Source of the DNA: Streptomyces sp. S.PNR 29
GTDB lineage: Bacteria > Actinomycetota > Actinomycetes > Streptomycetales > Streptomycetaceae
Direction: 5' to 3'
DNA length: 64,000 nucleotides
Assembly: GCF_030386795.1 (NCBI RefSeq)
Contig: NZ_JANUQM010000004.1
Span: forward strand, 186,001-250,000
The translations under genes and the position numbers were made by a program. Shown here in pieces: positions 25,921 through 34,371 of the stretch. The number at the start of each line of letters is the position of its first letter. The stretch's first letter is position 1. The notes under the pieces were generated by a model. That model was not told the DNA's origin. It worked only from the letters and a program-made list of their open reading frames with translations, and did not search any database.

Positions 25921-25982
25921 CGCGGCGCAGCAGCCAAACCAGGCGCTTCGCTCGCGCACGACGTACACTGGTCGATCCACCG

Positions 25983-26013
25983 CAGGCCGGTTCCCCACGT
26001 GGGAACCGGCCTG
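25983..26013 (+). promoter_or_regulatory. Perfect hairpin in the 5' leader of the HAD gene
   Basis: CAGGCCGGTTCCC (25983-25995) and its complement (26001-26013) with a 5-nt loop, directly before the AAGGAGG ribosome site. A plausible -10 (TACACT, 25965-25970) precedes it, so it would be in the mRNA leader. It may be an attenuator or simply a second metH terminator. Confidence 0.5.
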
Positions 26014-26037
26014 ATCGTCCCTCAAGGAGGTACGTGG

Positions 26038-26733
26038 ATGACCAGTACGGTCCCCGCTTCAGGAACCCGGACGGCCGAAGGCTCCGCCCTGCAAGCGGTG
26101 CTTCTCGACATGGACGGCACCCTGGTGGACACCGAAGGCTTCTGGTGGGACGTCGAGGTCGAGATCTTCGCCTCCCTCGGTCACACGCTCGACGACTCCT
26201 GGCGCCATGTCGTGGTCGGCGGCCCCATGACCCGCAGCGCGGGCTTCCTGATCGAGGCCACGGGCGCCGACATCACCCTCGCCGAGCTCACCGTCCTGCT
26301 CAACGAGGGCTTCGAGGACCGCATCGACCGCGCCCTGCCCCTGATGCCCGGAGCCACCCGGCTGCTGGCGGAGCTGTACGAGTACGAGATCCCCACCGCC
26401 CTGGTGTCCGCCTCGCACCGGCGCATCATCGACCGCGTGCTGGCCTCGCTCGGCCCCCACCACTTCACCCTGACGGTCGCGGGCGACGAGGTGCCCCGCA
26501 CCAAGCCCCACCCCGATCCGTACCTGGCGGCCGCCGCCGGACTCGGCGCGGACCCGGTCAGATGCGCCGTCATCGAGGACACCGCGACCGGCATCGCGGC
26601 CGCAGAGGCGGCCGGCTGCCACGTCGTGGCGGTGCCGTCGGTGGCTCCCATCACCCCGGCCGACCGGCGCACCGTCGTGACCTCGCTCGAAGAGGTCGAC
26701 TTGACATTTCTGCGCGGGTTGATGGCGCTCTGA
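26038..26733 (+). CDS. HAD-superfamily hydrolase (beta-phosphoglucomutase-like)
   Basis: A 231-residue cytosolic phosphatase/phosphomutase of HAD subclass IA. Motif I is LLDMDGTLVDTE (23-34), motif II is the Ser in LVSASHRR, motif III the Lys in RTKPHPDPY, and motif IV the Asp in VIEDTATGIAAAEAAG. The cap domain lies between motifs I and II. AAGGAGG precedes the ATG by 8 nt. The start at 26038 follows this site and gives the short N-terminal extension usual in this group. The substrate cannot be named; close relatives act on sugar phosphates. Confidence 0.93.
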   Translation: MTSTVPASGTRTAEGSALQAVLLDMDGTLVDTEGFWWDVEVEIFASLGHTLDDSWRHVVVGGPMTRSAGFLIEATGADITLAELTVLLNEGFEDRIDRALPLMPGATRLLAELYEYEIPTALVSASHRRIIDRVLASLGPHHFTLTVAGDEVPRTKPHPDPYLAAAAGLGADPVRCAVIEDTATGIAAAEAAGCHVVAVPSVAPITPADRRTVVTSLEEVDLTFLRGLMAL

Positions 26734-27192
26734 TGACGGAAATGCGCTGCGTGTTCACCGAGCGTGCAGCATCGATAGAGCGCGAATTCCCAGAACGCGT
26801 GTCCGAAGGAACGCAGGGGTCCGTCACGGGAATTCCACCCGCTCCGGATGGCCGAATTCCGGTACTGGGGAACCCCTGTGCAATGTGACGTTCCCCACGC
26901 GACAGGGGGTCGACAGGCGGGTCGGCGTGTGCTGTTCGCCCCCTTTCGAGGGCTGTCGGCGCGTCCTTGTGTCCCGATTGGTGGGACGCTGCACGAATCC
27001 TTCCGCTGTCGGTTTTTCGGTCCGTCCACACCCGGTTTCGCTGCGTGATGGGGTCTCAACTCCGGTCGTTGCGAGCCTGCGTGCAGGTGCGGACTAATCT
27101 CGTCGCGAGAACATCGCCGCTACCCCCGTGATCCGCTGCGACACCCATGCATGCCGGATACACGGACTCGACAGCTCTGGAGAAACTCGAGC
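26734..27192 (+). other. Gene-free 459-bp stretch upstream of the first solute-binding protein
   Basis: Short frames here have no consistent codon bias and no ribosome sites, so I call no gene. The stretch is visibly richer in A/T than its neighbours and contains repeated GGAATTC/GAATTCC elements (26828-26866). TAATCT (27095-27100) is a good -10 for the downstream lipoprotein gene, giving a leader of about 85 nt. Confidence 0.5.
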
Positions 27193-28797
27193 ATGAACCG
27201 CAAGACTTTGGTGCTGCCGGCCGTCATCGGTCTGCTCGCGCCGGTACTCGCCGCCTGCGGCGGGTCCGACAGCGGCAGCGGCGGTGATGACGCCATCGTC
27301 GTCGGCACCACGGACCGGTTCACCGCCTCGAAGGACGCCCCCGCGCCCCTCGACCCGGCGTACGCCTACGACGTCGGCAGCTGGAACATCCTGCGCCAGA
27401 CCGTGCAGACCCTGATGATCCAGCCGCGCGGCGACGGCGAGCCGGTGCCCGAGGCCGCCGAGAGGTGCGGCTTCACCGACACCGGAAACGAGCGCTACGC
27501 CTGCACCCTGCGCGACGGCCTGAAGTTCGCGAACGGCGACCCCGTCACCGCGGCCGACGTCAAGTACTCCATCGACCGCGCCCTGTCGCTCAAGGCCGAC
27601 AGCGGTGTGTTCGCCCTGCTGTCCACCATCGACACCGTCGAGACGCAGGGCGACCGCGAGGTCATCTTCCACCTCAAGACCGCCGACGCCACCTTCCCGT
27701 TCAAGCTGTCGACCCCGGTCGCGGGCATCGTCAACCCGGACGACTACCAGAAGAACAAGCTCCGCGACGGCTTCGACGTGGACGGCTCCGGCCCGTACAC
27801 CCTGAAGTCCGAGGTCGAGGACGACCAGCTGGTCAAGGCCGTGTTCACCAAGAACCCCAACTACAAGGGGGCCTTGAAGGTGAACAACGAGCAGGTCGAG
27901 ATGGACTCCTTCGACGACGCCGACGCCATGGGCGAGGCGCTCGAGAAGGGCGACATCGACGTCATGACCCGCACGATGTCGCCGGAGCAGATCCGCAAGC
28001 TCTCCGGCGGCTCGGACAACGGTGTCGACCTCATCGAGATGCCGGGCCTGGAGATCCGCTACCTCGGCTTCAACACCGACGCCCCGACGGTGAAGTCCAA
28101 GGCCGTCCGCCAGGCGATGGCCCAGGTCATCAACCGCAGCGAACTCGTCTCCAAGGTCTACGGCACCCAGGCCGAGCCGCTGTACTCGTTGGTCCCGGCC
28201 AGCATCACCGGCCACTCCAACTCGTTCTTCAACAAGTACGGCGACCCGAACGTCACCAAGGCCAAGTCGATCCTCACCCAGGCCGGCATCACCACCCCGG
28301 TGAAGCTGACGCTGCACTACACCACCGACCACTACGGTCCGGCCACCGCACAGGAGTTCGGGCAGCTGCGCAAGCAGCTGAACGCCAGCGGACTCTTCGA
28401 CGTCAACGTCAAGGGCACGCCCTGGACGACCTTCCGCCCGGCCGAGCAGAAGGGCCAGTACGACGTCTACGGCATGGGCTGGTTCCCCGACTTCCCGGAC
28501 GCCGACAACTACCTCGCGCCGTTCCTGGACAAGGACAACACCCTCAACCTGCCGTACGACAACAGCGAGATCCGCAACACCCTGATCCCCGAGTCCCGCC
28601 GTGAGGCCGACCGGCTGTCCGCCGCCTCCAGCCTGACGGACATTCAGGACATCGTCGCCGCCGACGTACCGCTGATCCCCCTGTGGCAGGGCAAGCAGTA
28701 CGTTGCCGCGCGGGACGACGTCACCGGCACCGCGTACGCGCTCAACTCCTCCTCGACTCTTCAGCTGTGGGAGCTCGGCCGTGGCGTGAGCGGCTGA
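27193..28797 (+). CDS. ABC transporter family-5 solute-binding lipoprotein (peptide/nickel type)
   Basis: A 534-residue exported lipoprotein that would deliver oligopeptides or similar solutes to an ABC permease. Signal peptide 1-21 ends in the lipobox LAAC (Cys22), then a Gly/Ser/Asp linker. Family-5 binding protein features follow: CTLRDGLKFANGDPVTAADVKYSIDRAL in pieces (about 105-135), VRQAMAQVINR (about 310), and GWFPDFPDADNYLAPF near 430. The start ATG 27193 gives a normal signal peptide; the upstream in-frame ATG at 27151 would spoil it. The next gene is a paralogue, and no permease or ATPase gene lies nearby. Confidence 0.93.
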   Translation: MNRKTLVLPAVIGLLAPVLAACGGSDSGSGGDDAIVVGTTDRFTASKDAPAPLDPAYAYDVGSWNILRQTVQTLMIQPRGDGEPVPEAAERCGFTDTGNERYACTLRDGLKFANGDPVTAADVKYSIDRALSLKADSGVFALLSTIDTVETQGDREVIFHLKTADATFPFKLSTPVAGIVNPDDYQKNKLRDGFDVDGSGPYTLKSEVEDDQLVKAVFTKNPNYKGALKVNNEQVEMDSFDDADAMGEALEKGDIDVMTRTMSPEQIRKLSGGSDNGVDLIEMPGLEIRYLGFNTDAPTVKSKAVRQAMAQVINRSELVSKVYGTQAEPLYSLVPASITGHSNSFFNKYGDPNVTKAKSILTQAGITTPVKLTLHYTTDHYGPATAQEFGQLRKQLNASGLFDVNVKGTPWTTFRPAEQKGQYDVYGMGWFPDFPDADNYLAPFLDKDNTLNLPYDNSEIRNTLIPESRREADRLSAASSLTDIQDIVAADVPLIPLWQGKQYVAARDDVTGTAYALNSSSTLQLWELGRGVSG

Positions 28798-28895
28798 CAC
28801 CCTCCCTGTCCGGGGTCCCGACCGGGGCCCCGGACGCTGCCGGGCCCGTGACCGGGGTCCCGGATCGACGACCACCGACGACAAGGCACCTGCAC

Positions 28896-30476
28896 GTGAA
28901 AAAGCGCAACCAGTGGCCGGTCCTGCCTCTCGTGGCGGGGCTGGCCTCCGGCCTGCTGACCGGCTGCGGCTCGGAGAGCGGCGAATCAGGGGGAAACGGC
29001 TCCACCGTGGTGCTGGGGATGTCCGACGACGTTCTGGCCACCGACCCCGCCTCCGGCTACGACCCCGGCTCCTGGCTGTTGTTCAACAACGTCTTCCAGT
29101 CGCTGCTCAGCTTCCCCAAGGGAGCCACCGAACCGCAGCCGGAGGCCGCCCAGACCTGCGCCTTCGCGGACACGGAGACCAAGGTCTACAAGTGCACGCT
29201 GAAGGACGGCCTGAAGTTCAGCAACGGTGACTCGCTCACCTCCCAGGACGTCAAGTTCTCCTTCGACCGCATGCTGAAGATCAACGACGACGCCGGCCCC
29301 GCGGTCATGTTCCCCACCCTCGACAAGGTCGAGACACCGGACGAGAAGACCGTCGTCTTCCAGCTCAACACGCCCGACGCCACCTTCCCGAGCAAGATCG
29401 CCTCCGGCGCCGGCTCCATCGTCGACCACCGCCAGTACGACGCGGACGGCCTGCGCAAGGACGGCAAGGCGGTCGGCTCCGGCCCGTACAAGCTGGAGAA
29501 GTTCGGCGAGAACGAGGCAGTCTTCGCGGTCAACGAGCACTACAAGGGCAGCGCCGAGACGCAGAACTCCGGCGTCACGCTCAAGTTCTTCCACGGCGAC
29601 CAGACCGCCCTGAAGAAGGCCCTCATGAACGGCGACGTCGACATCGCCTACCGCGGCCTCACCGCGGGCGACATCGCCGACATCGACAAGGCCGACGACG
29701 GCTCCGGCGTCGAGGTCGTCGAAGGCAGCAGCGCCGAGATCCAGCACCTGGTCTTCAACATGGACGACCCGGTGGCCGGAAAGCGCGGCGTGCGCAAGGC
29801 CATCGCCCACCTGCTCGACCGCGACGCCCTCATCAAGGACGTCTACCAGGGCACCGCGACCCCGCTGTACTCGATCATCCCGGCCGGTATCGCCGGCCAC
29901 AACACGGCCTTCTTCGACACCTACGGCGCCCGCCCCTCCAAGGCCAAGGCCGAGGCGGCGCTGCGCGCCGACGGCATCACCGGCAAGGTGCGGCTGACCC
30001 TCTGGTCCACCCCGTCCCGCTACGGCCCGGCCACCGACCAGGAGCTGAAGACGATCGCCCAGCAGCTCAACGCCAGCGGGCTGTTCGACGCCGACGTGAA
30101 GTCCGTCGCCTTCGACCAGTACGAGAAGGACATCGCAGCCGGCAAGTACGGCGTGTACGTGAAGGGCTGGGTGCCGGACTACCCGGACGCCGACAACTTC
30201 ACCGCCCCCTTCTTCGGCGACGGCAACGTGCTGGGCAACAACTACAGCAACAGCACGATCACCGGCTCGCTCATACCGCGCACCGCCGCCCAGAGCGACC
30301 GCTCCGCGACCGACAAGGAGTACAGCGAACTGCAGGACATCGTCGCCGACGAACTCCCCGTCCTCCCGGTCTGGCAGGCCAAGCAGTACGCGGTCGTCCA
30401 CGACGGCGTCTACGGCGTGGAGTCCTGCCTCGACGCCTCGACCGTCTTCCGGTTCTGGGAGCTCAGCAAGAGCTGA
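28896..30476 (+). CDS. ABC transporter family-5 solute-binding lipoprotein, second copy
   Basis: A 526-residue paralogue of the preceding protein. GTG start, positively charged KKR, hydrophobic core and lipobox LLTGC (Cys24). The same landmarks occur in the same order: LKDGLKFSNGDSLTSQDVKFSFDRML in pieces, VRKAIAHLLDRD, GWVPDYPDADNFTAPFFG and LPVLPVWQAKQYAV. The two proteins differ throughout, so this is an old duplication. The gap from the first gene is 98 bp with no terminator visible, so they may be cotranscribed. Confidence 0.92.
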   Translation: MKKRNQWPVLPLVAGLASGLLTGCGSESGESGGNGSTVVLGMSDDVLATDPASGYDPGSWLLFNNVFQSLLSFPKGATEPQPEAAQTCAFADTETKVYKCTLKDGLKFSNGDSLTSQDVKFSFDRMLKINDDAGPAVMFPTLDKVETPDEKTVVFQLNTPDATFPSKIASGAGSIVDHRQYDADGLRKDGKAVGSGPYKLEKFGENEAVFAVNEHYKGSAETQNSGVTLKFFHGDQTALKKALMNGDVDIAYRGLTAGDIADIDKADDGSGVEVVEGSSAEIQHLVFNMDDPVAGKRGVRKAIAHLLDRDALIKDVYQGTATPLYSIIPAGIAGHNTAFFDTYGARPSKAKAEAALRADGITGKVRLTLWSTPSRYGPATDQELKTIAQQLNASGLFDADVKSVAFDQYEKDIAAGKYGVYVKGWVPDYPDADNFTAPFFGDGNVLGNNYSNSTITGSLIPRTAAQSDRSATDKEYSELQDIVADELPVLPVWQAKQYAVVHDGVYGVESCLDASTVFRFWELSKS

Positions 30477-30492
30477 CGGACGGCCGGACACA

Positions 30493-30533
30493 CGCGATGG
30501 GCGCCCCCTGCCCGGCAGGGGGCGCCCATCGCG
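30493..30533. terminator. Bidirectional terminator after the solute-binding pair
   Basis: Perfect 20-bp inverted repeat (30493-30512 with 30514-30533) with a single central base, between convergent genes. Core GATGGGCGCCCCCTGCC and its complement. Confidence 0.85.
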
Positions 30534-30561
30534 CATGCGGGGGTCACCGCGGTCGCGGGGA

Positions 30562-31233
30562 CTACTGTGCGCCGGGGCGCACCAGCCCGCTCTCGTACGC
30601 GTACACCGCGGCCTGCACCCGGTCGCGCAGCCCCAGCTTCGTCAGGACATGGCCGACGTGCGTCTTGACGGTGGTCTCGCTGACGAACAGGTCCGCGGCG
30701 ATCTCGGCGTTGGACAAGCCCCGCGCCACCAGCTTCAGCACCTCCACCTCGCGGTCGGTGAGGGTGTGCAGCGTGTCCGGGACCGGCTCGTCACCGGACG
30801 GCAGATGCGTGGCGTACTTGTCGAGCAGCCGCCTGGTGATGCTCGGCGCGAGCATCGCCTCGCCGGCGGCCACCACACGGATCGCCTGCACCAGCTCGTT
30901 GGCCGGAGCGTCCTTCAGCAGGAAGCCGCTCGCTCCCGCCCTCAGGGCCTCCACCACGTACTCGTCCAGGTCGAACGTGGTCAGCACCAGCACCTTCGCC
31001 GGGCCGTCCCGCCCCGGCCCGGTGATCTGCCGGGTCGCCTCCACACCGTCCATCCGCGGCATGCGGATGTCCATGAGCACCACATCGGGCTGCAGGGCTC
31101 GTACCTGGTCGAGGGCCTGGAGGCCGTCTCCGGCCTCGCCGACGACCGCGAGGTCCTGCTCGGCCTCCAGGATCATCCGGAAGCCCGTACGCAGCAGCGG
31201 CTGGTCGTCGACCAGTAGGACGCGGATGGCCAC
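30562..31233 (-). CDS. NarL/FixJ-type response regulator
   Basis: A 223-residue two-component regulator. Receiver domain 1-120: acidic pocket D9/D10 (LLVDDQP), phospho-acceptor Asp55 in VVLMDIRMPRMDG, Thr in LVLTTFD and Lys in GFLLKDAP. LuxR-type helix-turn-helix about 158-220: LTDREVEVLKLVARGLSNAEIA and VSETTVKTHVGHVLTKLGLRDR. No sensor kinase gene is adjacent, which is unusual because NarL-type pairs are usually neighbours. The gene upstream is a RecB-type nuclease. Confidence 0.95.
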   Translation of the reverse strand: MAIRVLLVDDQPLLRTGFRMILEAEQDLAVVGEAGDGLQALDQVRALQPDVVLMDIRMPRMDGVEATRQITGPGRDGPAKVLVLTTFDLDEYVVEALRAGASGFLLKDAPANELVQAIRVVAAGEAMLAPSITRRLLDKYATHLPSGDEPVPDTLHTLTDREVEVLKLVARGLSNAEIAADLFVSETTVKTHVGHVLTKLGLRDRVQAAVYAYESGLVRPGAQ

Positions 31234-31305
31234 GTAAGTCTCCTTCGCTAGTCCGGCCCCATTCTGCCCGCACCCGGGGCCCGGACCGCCCCCGGGGCGC
31301 CGGAC

Positions 31306-32322
31306 TCAGCCGCCCTCACCCGTGGCCGCGCGGCCGGCCGCCGTCCGGACCGGCAGTGGATAGGGCGGGGGAGTGCCGCCGAACTCCGGGCAGTGCGCCT
31401 GGTGGTCGCACCAGCCGCACAGCTTGGTGGGACGCGGCCGCCAGTCACCCGTCTCGGTCGCCAGCCGGATCGCCTCCCACAGCGCCAGCAGCTTGCGCTC
31501 GACACGCTCCAGATCGGCGAGCACCGGGTCGTACGTCAGCACGTCGCCACTGCCGAGATACACCAGCTGCAGCCGCCGCGGAACGACGTTCTTCAGGCGC
31601 CACACCACCAGGGCGTAGAACTTCATCTGGAACAGCGCGCCCTCGGCGTACTCGGGCCGGGGTGCCTTGCCCGTCTTGTAGTCGACGATCCGCACCTCAC
31701 CGGTGGGCGCCACGTCCACCCGGTCGATGATGCCGCGCAGCCTGAGCCCCGACTCCAGCTCGGCCTCGACGAACAGCTCCCGCTCGGCCGGCTCCAGGCG
31801 GCTCGGGTTCTCCAGGGTGAACCAGCGCTCCACGAGCCGCTCCGCCTCGGCGAGCCAGCGCGCCAGCCGCTCGCCGTCGGGGTCGTCCGCGAACAACTCC
31901 ACGACCTCCGGCCTGGTCTCGCGCAGCCGGTCCCACTGGCCCGGGATCAGCGCCTTCGCGCGCGGAGCCGTACGCTCGGCCGCCGGGGCGTCGAAGAGCC
32001 GCTCCAGCACCGCGTGCACCAGGGTGCCCCTGGTCGCTGCCTCGCTCGGCTTCTCGGGCAGCCGGTCGATCACCCGGAACCGGTACAGCAGCGGGCACTG
32101 CATGAAGTCGCCGGCCCGCGAGGGGGAGAGCGAGGCGGGCGGTATCGCGGGGGCGGCCGTGGCGGCCGCGGTCGTGTCCGTGGCAGCGCCCGCGTCCGTG
32201 ACCGCGTCCGCTGCCGGTGCCGTCGATTCCGTCCTCGCCGTCGCCCCTGCCGTGACCGGCGGATCCGCCGCCGCGGCAGGGCTGCTGGGGGCCTCGGCCG
32301 GGCCCTCGGTGCTCGTCTCCAT
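31306..32322 (-). CDS. RecB-family PD-(D/E)XK exonuclease with iron-sulfur cysteines
   Basis: A 338-residue nuclease. Residues 1-65 are an Ala/Thr/Pro-rich leader; the Cas4/AddB-like domain starts with SLSPSRAGDFMQCPLLYRF. GTLVHAVLERLF carries the first catalytic His, GIIDRVDV the Asp, and VRIVDYKTGKAP the D-x-K core. C-terminal CGWCDHQAHCPEF together with the earlier Cys in MQCPL gives the four-cysteine pattern of a 4Fe-4S cluster. The ATG at 32322 is chosen because the codon signature of the longer frame fails upstream. Mycobacteria have a similar gene (Rv2119) near trmI and the proteasome ATPase, so the context is conserved. Confidence 0.9.
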   Translation of the reverse strand: METSTEGPAEAPSSPAAAADPPVTAGATARTESTAPAADAVTDAGAATDTTAAATAAPAIPPASLSPSRAGDFMQCPLLYRFRVIDRLPEKPSEAATRGTLVHAVLERLFDAPAAERTAPRAKALIPGQWDRLRETRPEVVELFADDPDGERLARWLAEAERLVERWFTLENPSRLEPAERELFVEAELESGLRLRGIIDRVDVAPTGEVRIVDYKTGKAPRPEYAEGALFQMKFYALVVWRLKNVVPRRLQLVYLGSGDVLTYDPVLADLERVERKLLALWEAIRLATETGDWRPRPTKLCGWCDHQAHCPEFGGTPPPYPLPVRTAAGRAATGEGG

Positions 32323-32494
32323 GACCACAGACCTTACGGCCCGCCACTGACAGTGACCCAGCCGTGCCCGTACCGCCCACGACGGAACGGAAACACAGGG
32401 TGCCGGGGCGGAACGGGGAGCGACGGCCGCATACCATCGACTCAAGACCCTTCCGCCCGGCAGGCGCGGGAGACGCTGCGAACGAGGGGACACC

Positions 32495-34324
32495 GTGGAC
32501 GAGAGCGGCCGAAGCGGGCAGCCGCGGTCCGGGAACGACGAGCCGGCCGAGCGCCACGCAGGGTCTGCGGCCCCGGCCACCGGCTTCGCACACCCCGACC
32601 CGGACGCGAACGGCGACACCGCCCACCGTGACGACACCGGCCCGGCCCCCGCCACGGCCACACCCGCTCCGGCAGACGAACGGCGCCTCGACGTCCGCGA
32701 GGAAGACGCCGAGGCGGGCGCCGAGCGGAACGGCGCGGCGGACAACGGCGTTCCCGGGAACGGCACTCCCGGCAACGGCGGGCAGACCACGCCGCCCCGG
32801 CCCGACCAGGACGCTCCGGCCGACGGCCACGCGCCCCCGCAGGACACGGGAGGCCCCGCCGCCGGCGAAACCCGCGAGGCGGCACCCGAAGACACCACGG
32901 CCCTCACCGCCCCCCGGCCCCCACAGACCGCAACACCCCCCGACGCCCCGGCAGACGCGGCACCCGGCCCCGCCGAGCACGGCACTTCCGGCCCTGCGCC
33001 CCACGCACCCGCCGCCGCCCCCGCAGACACCACCGAGCGCCGGCCCGCCGCCCCCGCCCCGGATCACCGCGCCTCCGACCACACGCCCGGCACCCCCGAT
33101 CCCGGCCACAGCCACGACGACCGCGCGCACGCGCAGTCCGGCGCGGCCCAGGGGCGTCCGCCGCGCCCCCCGGAGCCGCGGGGCGGGCTGCTGATGGGGC
33201 GGCCGTTCGGCGTGCCGGTGTACGTCGCCCCCAGCTGGTTCCTCGTCGCCGCACTGATCACCTGGGTGTTCGGCGGGCAACTCGACCGGGTGCTTCCCGA
33301 ACTCGGTGCCGCCCGCTACCTCGTCTCGCTCTTCTTCGCGGTGGCCTTCTACGCCTCCGTGCTCGTGCACGAACTCGCCCACACCGTCGCCGCCCTCCGC
33401 TTCAAGCTCCCGGTCCGCCGCATCCAGCTCCAGTTCTTCGGCGGGGTCTCCGAGATCGAGAAGGAGGCCGAGACACCCGGCCGGGAATTCGTGCTCGCCT
33501 TCGTCGGGCCGCTGCTCTCCCTCGTCCTCGCGGGCGTCTTCTACCTCGCCCTGCTGCCCATCGAGCCCGGCACCGTCCCGGGCGTCCTGCTGGCCGGCCT
33601 GATGATCTCCAACCTCATCGTGGCCGCCTTCAACCTGCTGCCCGGCCTGCCCCTGGACGGCGGCCGGATGCTCCGCGCCGTCGTCTGGAAGATCACCGGC
33701 AAGCCCATGGCCGGCACCATCGCCGCCGCCTGGGTCGGCCGCGCCCTCGCCGTCCTCGTCCTGATCGGCCTGCCGCTGCTCACCCAGTCCGGAGCCCTCG
33801 GCTCCGACGCCGTGGACAACGTCGGCATGGACACCGTCATGGACGCCCTGCTCGCCGCCATCCTCGCCGCGATCATCTGGACCGGCGCCGGCAACAGCCT
33901 CCGCATGGCCCGCCTGCGTGAACACCTCCCGGAGCTGCGCGCCCGAGCCCTCACCCGGCGCGCGGTCCCCGTCGAGACCGACACCCCGCTCTCCGAGGCC
34001 CTGCGCCGCGCCAACGCCGCCGGCGCCCGCGCCCTGGTCGTCGTCGACGCCGAAGGCAACCCCCTCTCCCTGGTCCGCGAGGCCGCCATCGTCCAAGTAC
34101 CCGAGCACCGCCGCCCCTGGGTCGCCGTCAGCGGCCTCGCCCAGGAGCTCACCGACGGTATGCGCGTCTCGGCCGAGCTGGCGGGCGAAGAGCTCCTGGA
34201 CGCCCTGCGGGCGACCCCGGCGACGGAGTACCTGGTGGTGGAGGAGACCGGCGCGATCTACGGCGTCCTGTCCGCCGCCGACGTGGAGCGCGCCTTCGTG
34301 AAGGCGATGGCCAGGCCGTCCTAG
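32495..34324 (+). CDS. Site-2 protease (M50) with long disordered N-terminus and CBS-like C-terminus
   Basis: A 609-residue intramembrane zinc metalloprotease of the Rip3/SpoIVFB-like group. Residues 1-230 are Pro/Ala/Thr/Asp-rich and probably disordered in the cytosol. The membrane core follows: zinc motif HELAH (292-296) in a hydrophobic helix and the third ligand in NLLPGLPLDGGRML (about 380-395). About 490-609 has two CBS-like segments (ARALVVVDAEGNPLSLV; TEYLVVEETGAIYGVLSAADV). The GTG start is preceded by GAGGGGA. The long N-terminus could be shorter if a later start is used; the codon bias stays coding-like throughout. Substrate unknown; such enzymes often cut anti-sigma factors. Confidence 0.9.
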   Translation: MDESGRSGQPRSGNDEPAERHAGSAAPATGFAHPDPDANGDTAHRDDTGPAPATATPAPADERRLDVREEDAEAGAERNGAADNGVPGNGTPGNGGQTTPPRPDQDAPADGHAPPQDTGGPAAGETREAAPEDTTALTAPRPPQTATPPDAPADAAPGPAEHGTSGPAPHAPAAAPADTTERRPAAPAPDHRASDHTPGTPDPGHSHDDRAHAQSGAAQGRPPRPPEPRGGLLMGRPFGVPVYVAPSWFLVAALITWVFGGQLDRVLPELGAARYLVSLFFAVAFYASVLVHELAHTVAALRFKLPVRRIQLQFFGGVSEIEKEAETPGREFVLAFVGPLLSLVLAGVFYLALLPIEPGTVPGVLLAGLMISNLIVAAFNLLPGLPLDGGRMLRAVVWKITGKPMAGTIAAAWVGRALAVLVLIGLPLLTQSGALGSDAVDNVGMDTVMDALLAAILAAIIWTGAGNSLRMARLREHLPELRARALTRRAVPVETDTPLSEALRRANAAGARALVVVDAEGNPLSLVREAAIVQVPEHRRPWVAVSGLAQELTDGMRVSAELAGEELLDALRATPATEYLVVEETGAIYGVLSAADVERAFVKAMARPS

Positions 34325-34359
34325 GCCGGCTGGTGGTCGGCGGCCCCCTCCGGGGCCGG

Positions 34360-34365
34360 TAGGCT
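34360..34365 (+). promoter_or_regulatory. -10 element of predicted leaderless trmI transcript
   Basis: TAGGCT ends 6 nt before the trmI ATG at 34372; no ribosome site is present. Confidence 0.55.
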
Positions 34366-34371
34366 GGTCAC

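Noticed and set aside
21555..25937. Two long minus-strand frames across metH
   Set aside because: Both are shadows of metH, which is complete with all catalytic motifs; their composition is Leu/Gly/Val/Arg-rich without domains.
26651..27097. Several 60-130 codon frames in the gene-free stretch
   Set aside because: They lack third-position GC bias, ribosome sites and any recognisable sequence.
31697..34108. 803-codon minus-strand frame
   Set aside because: It runs opposite the site-2 protease gene and through the RecB-type gene in the wrong frame; no recognisable domain.
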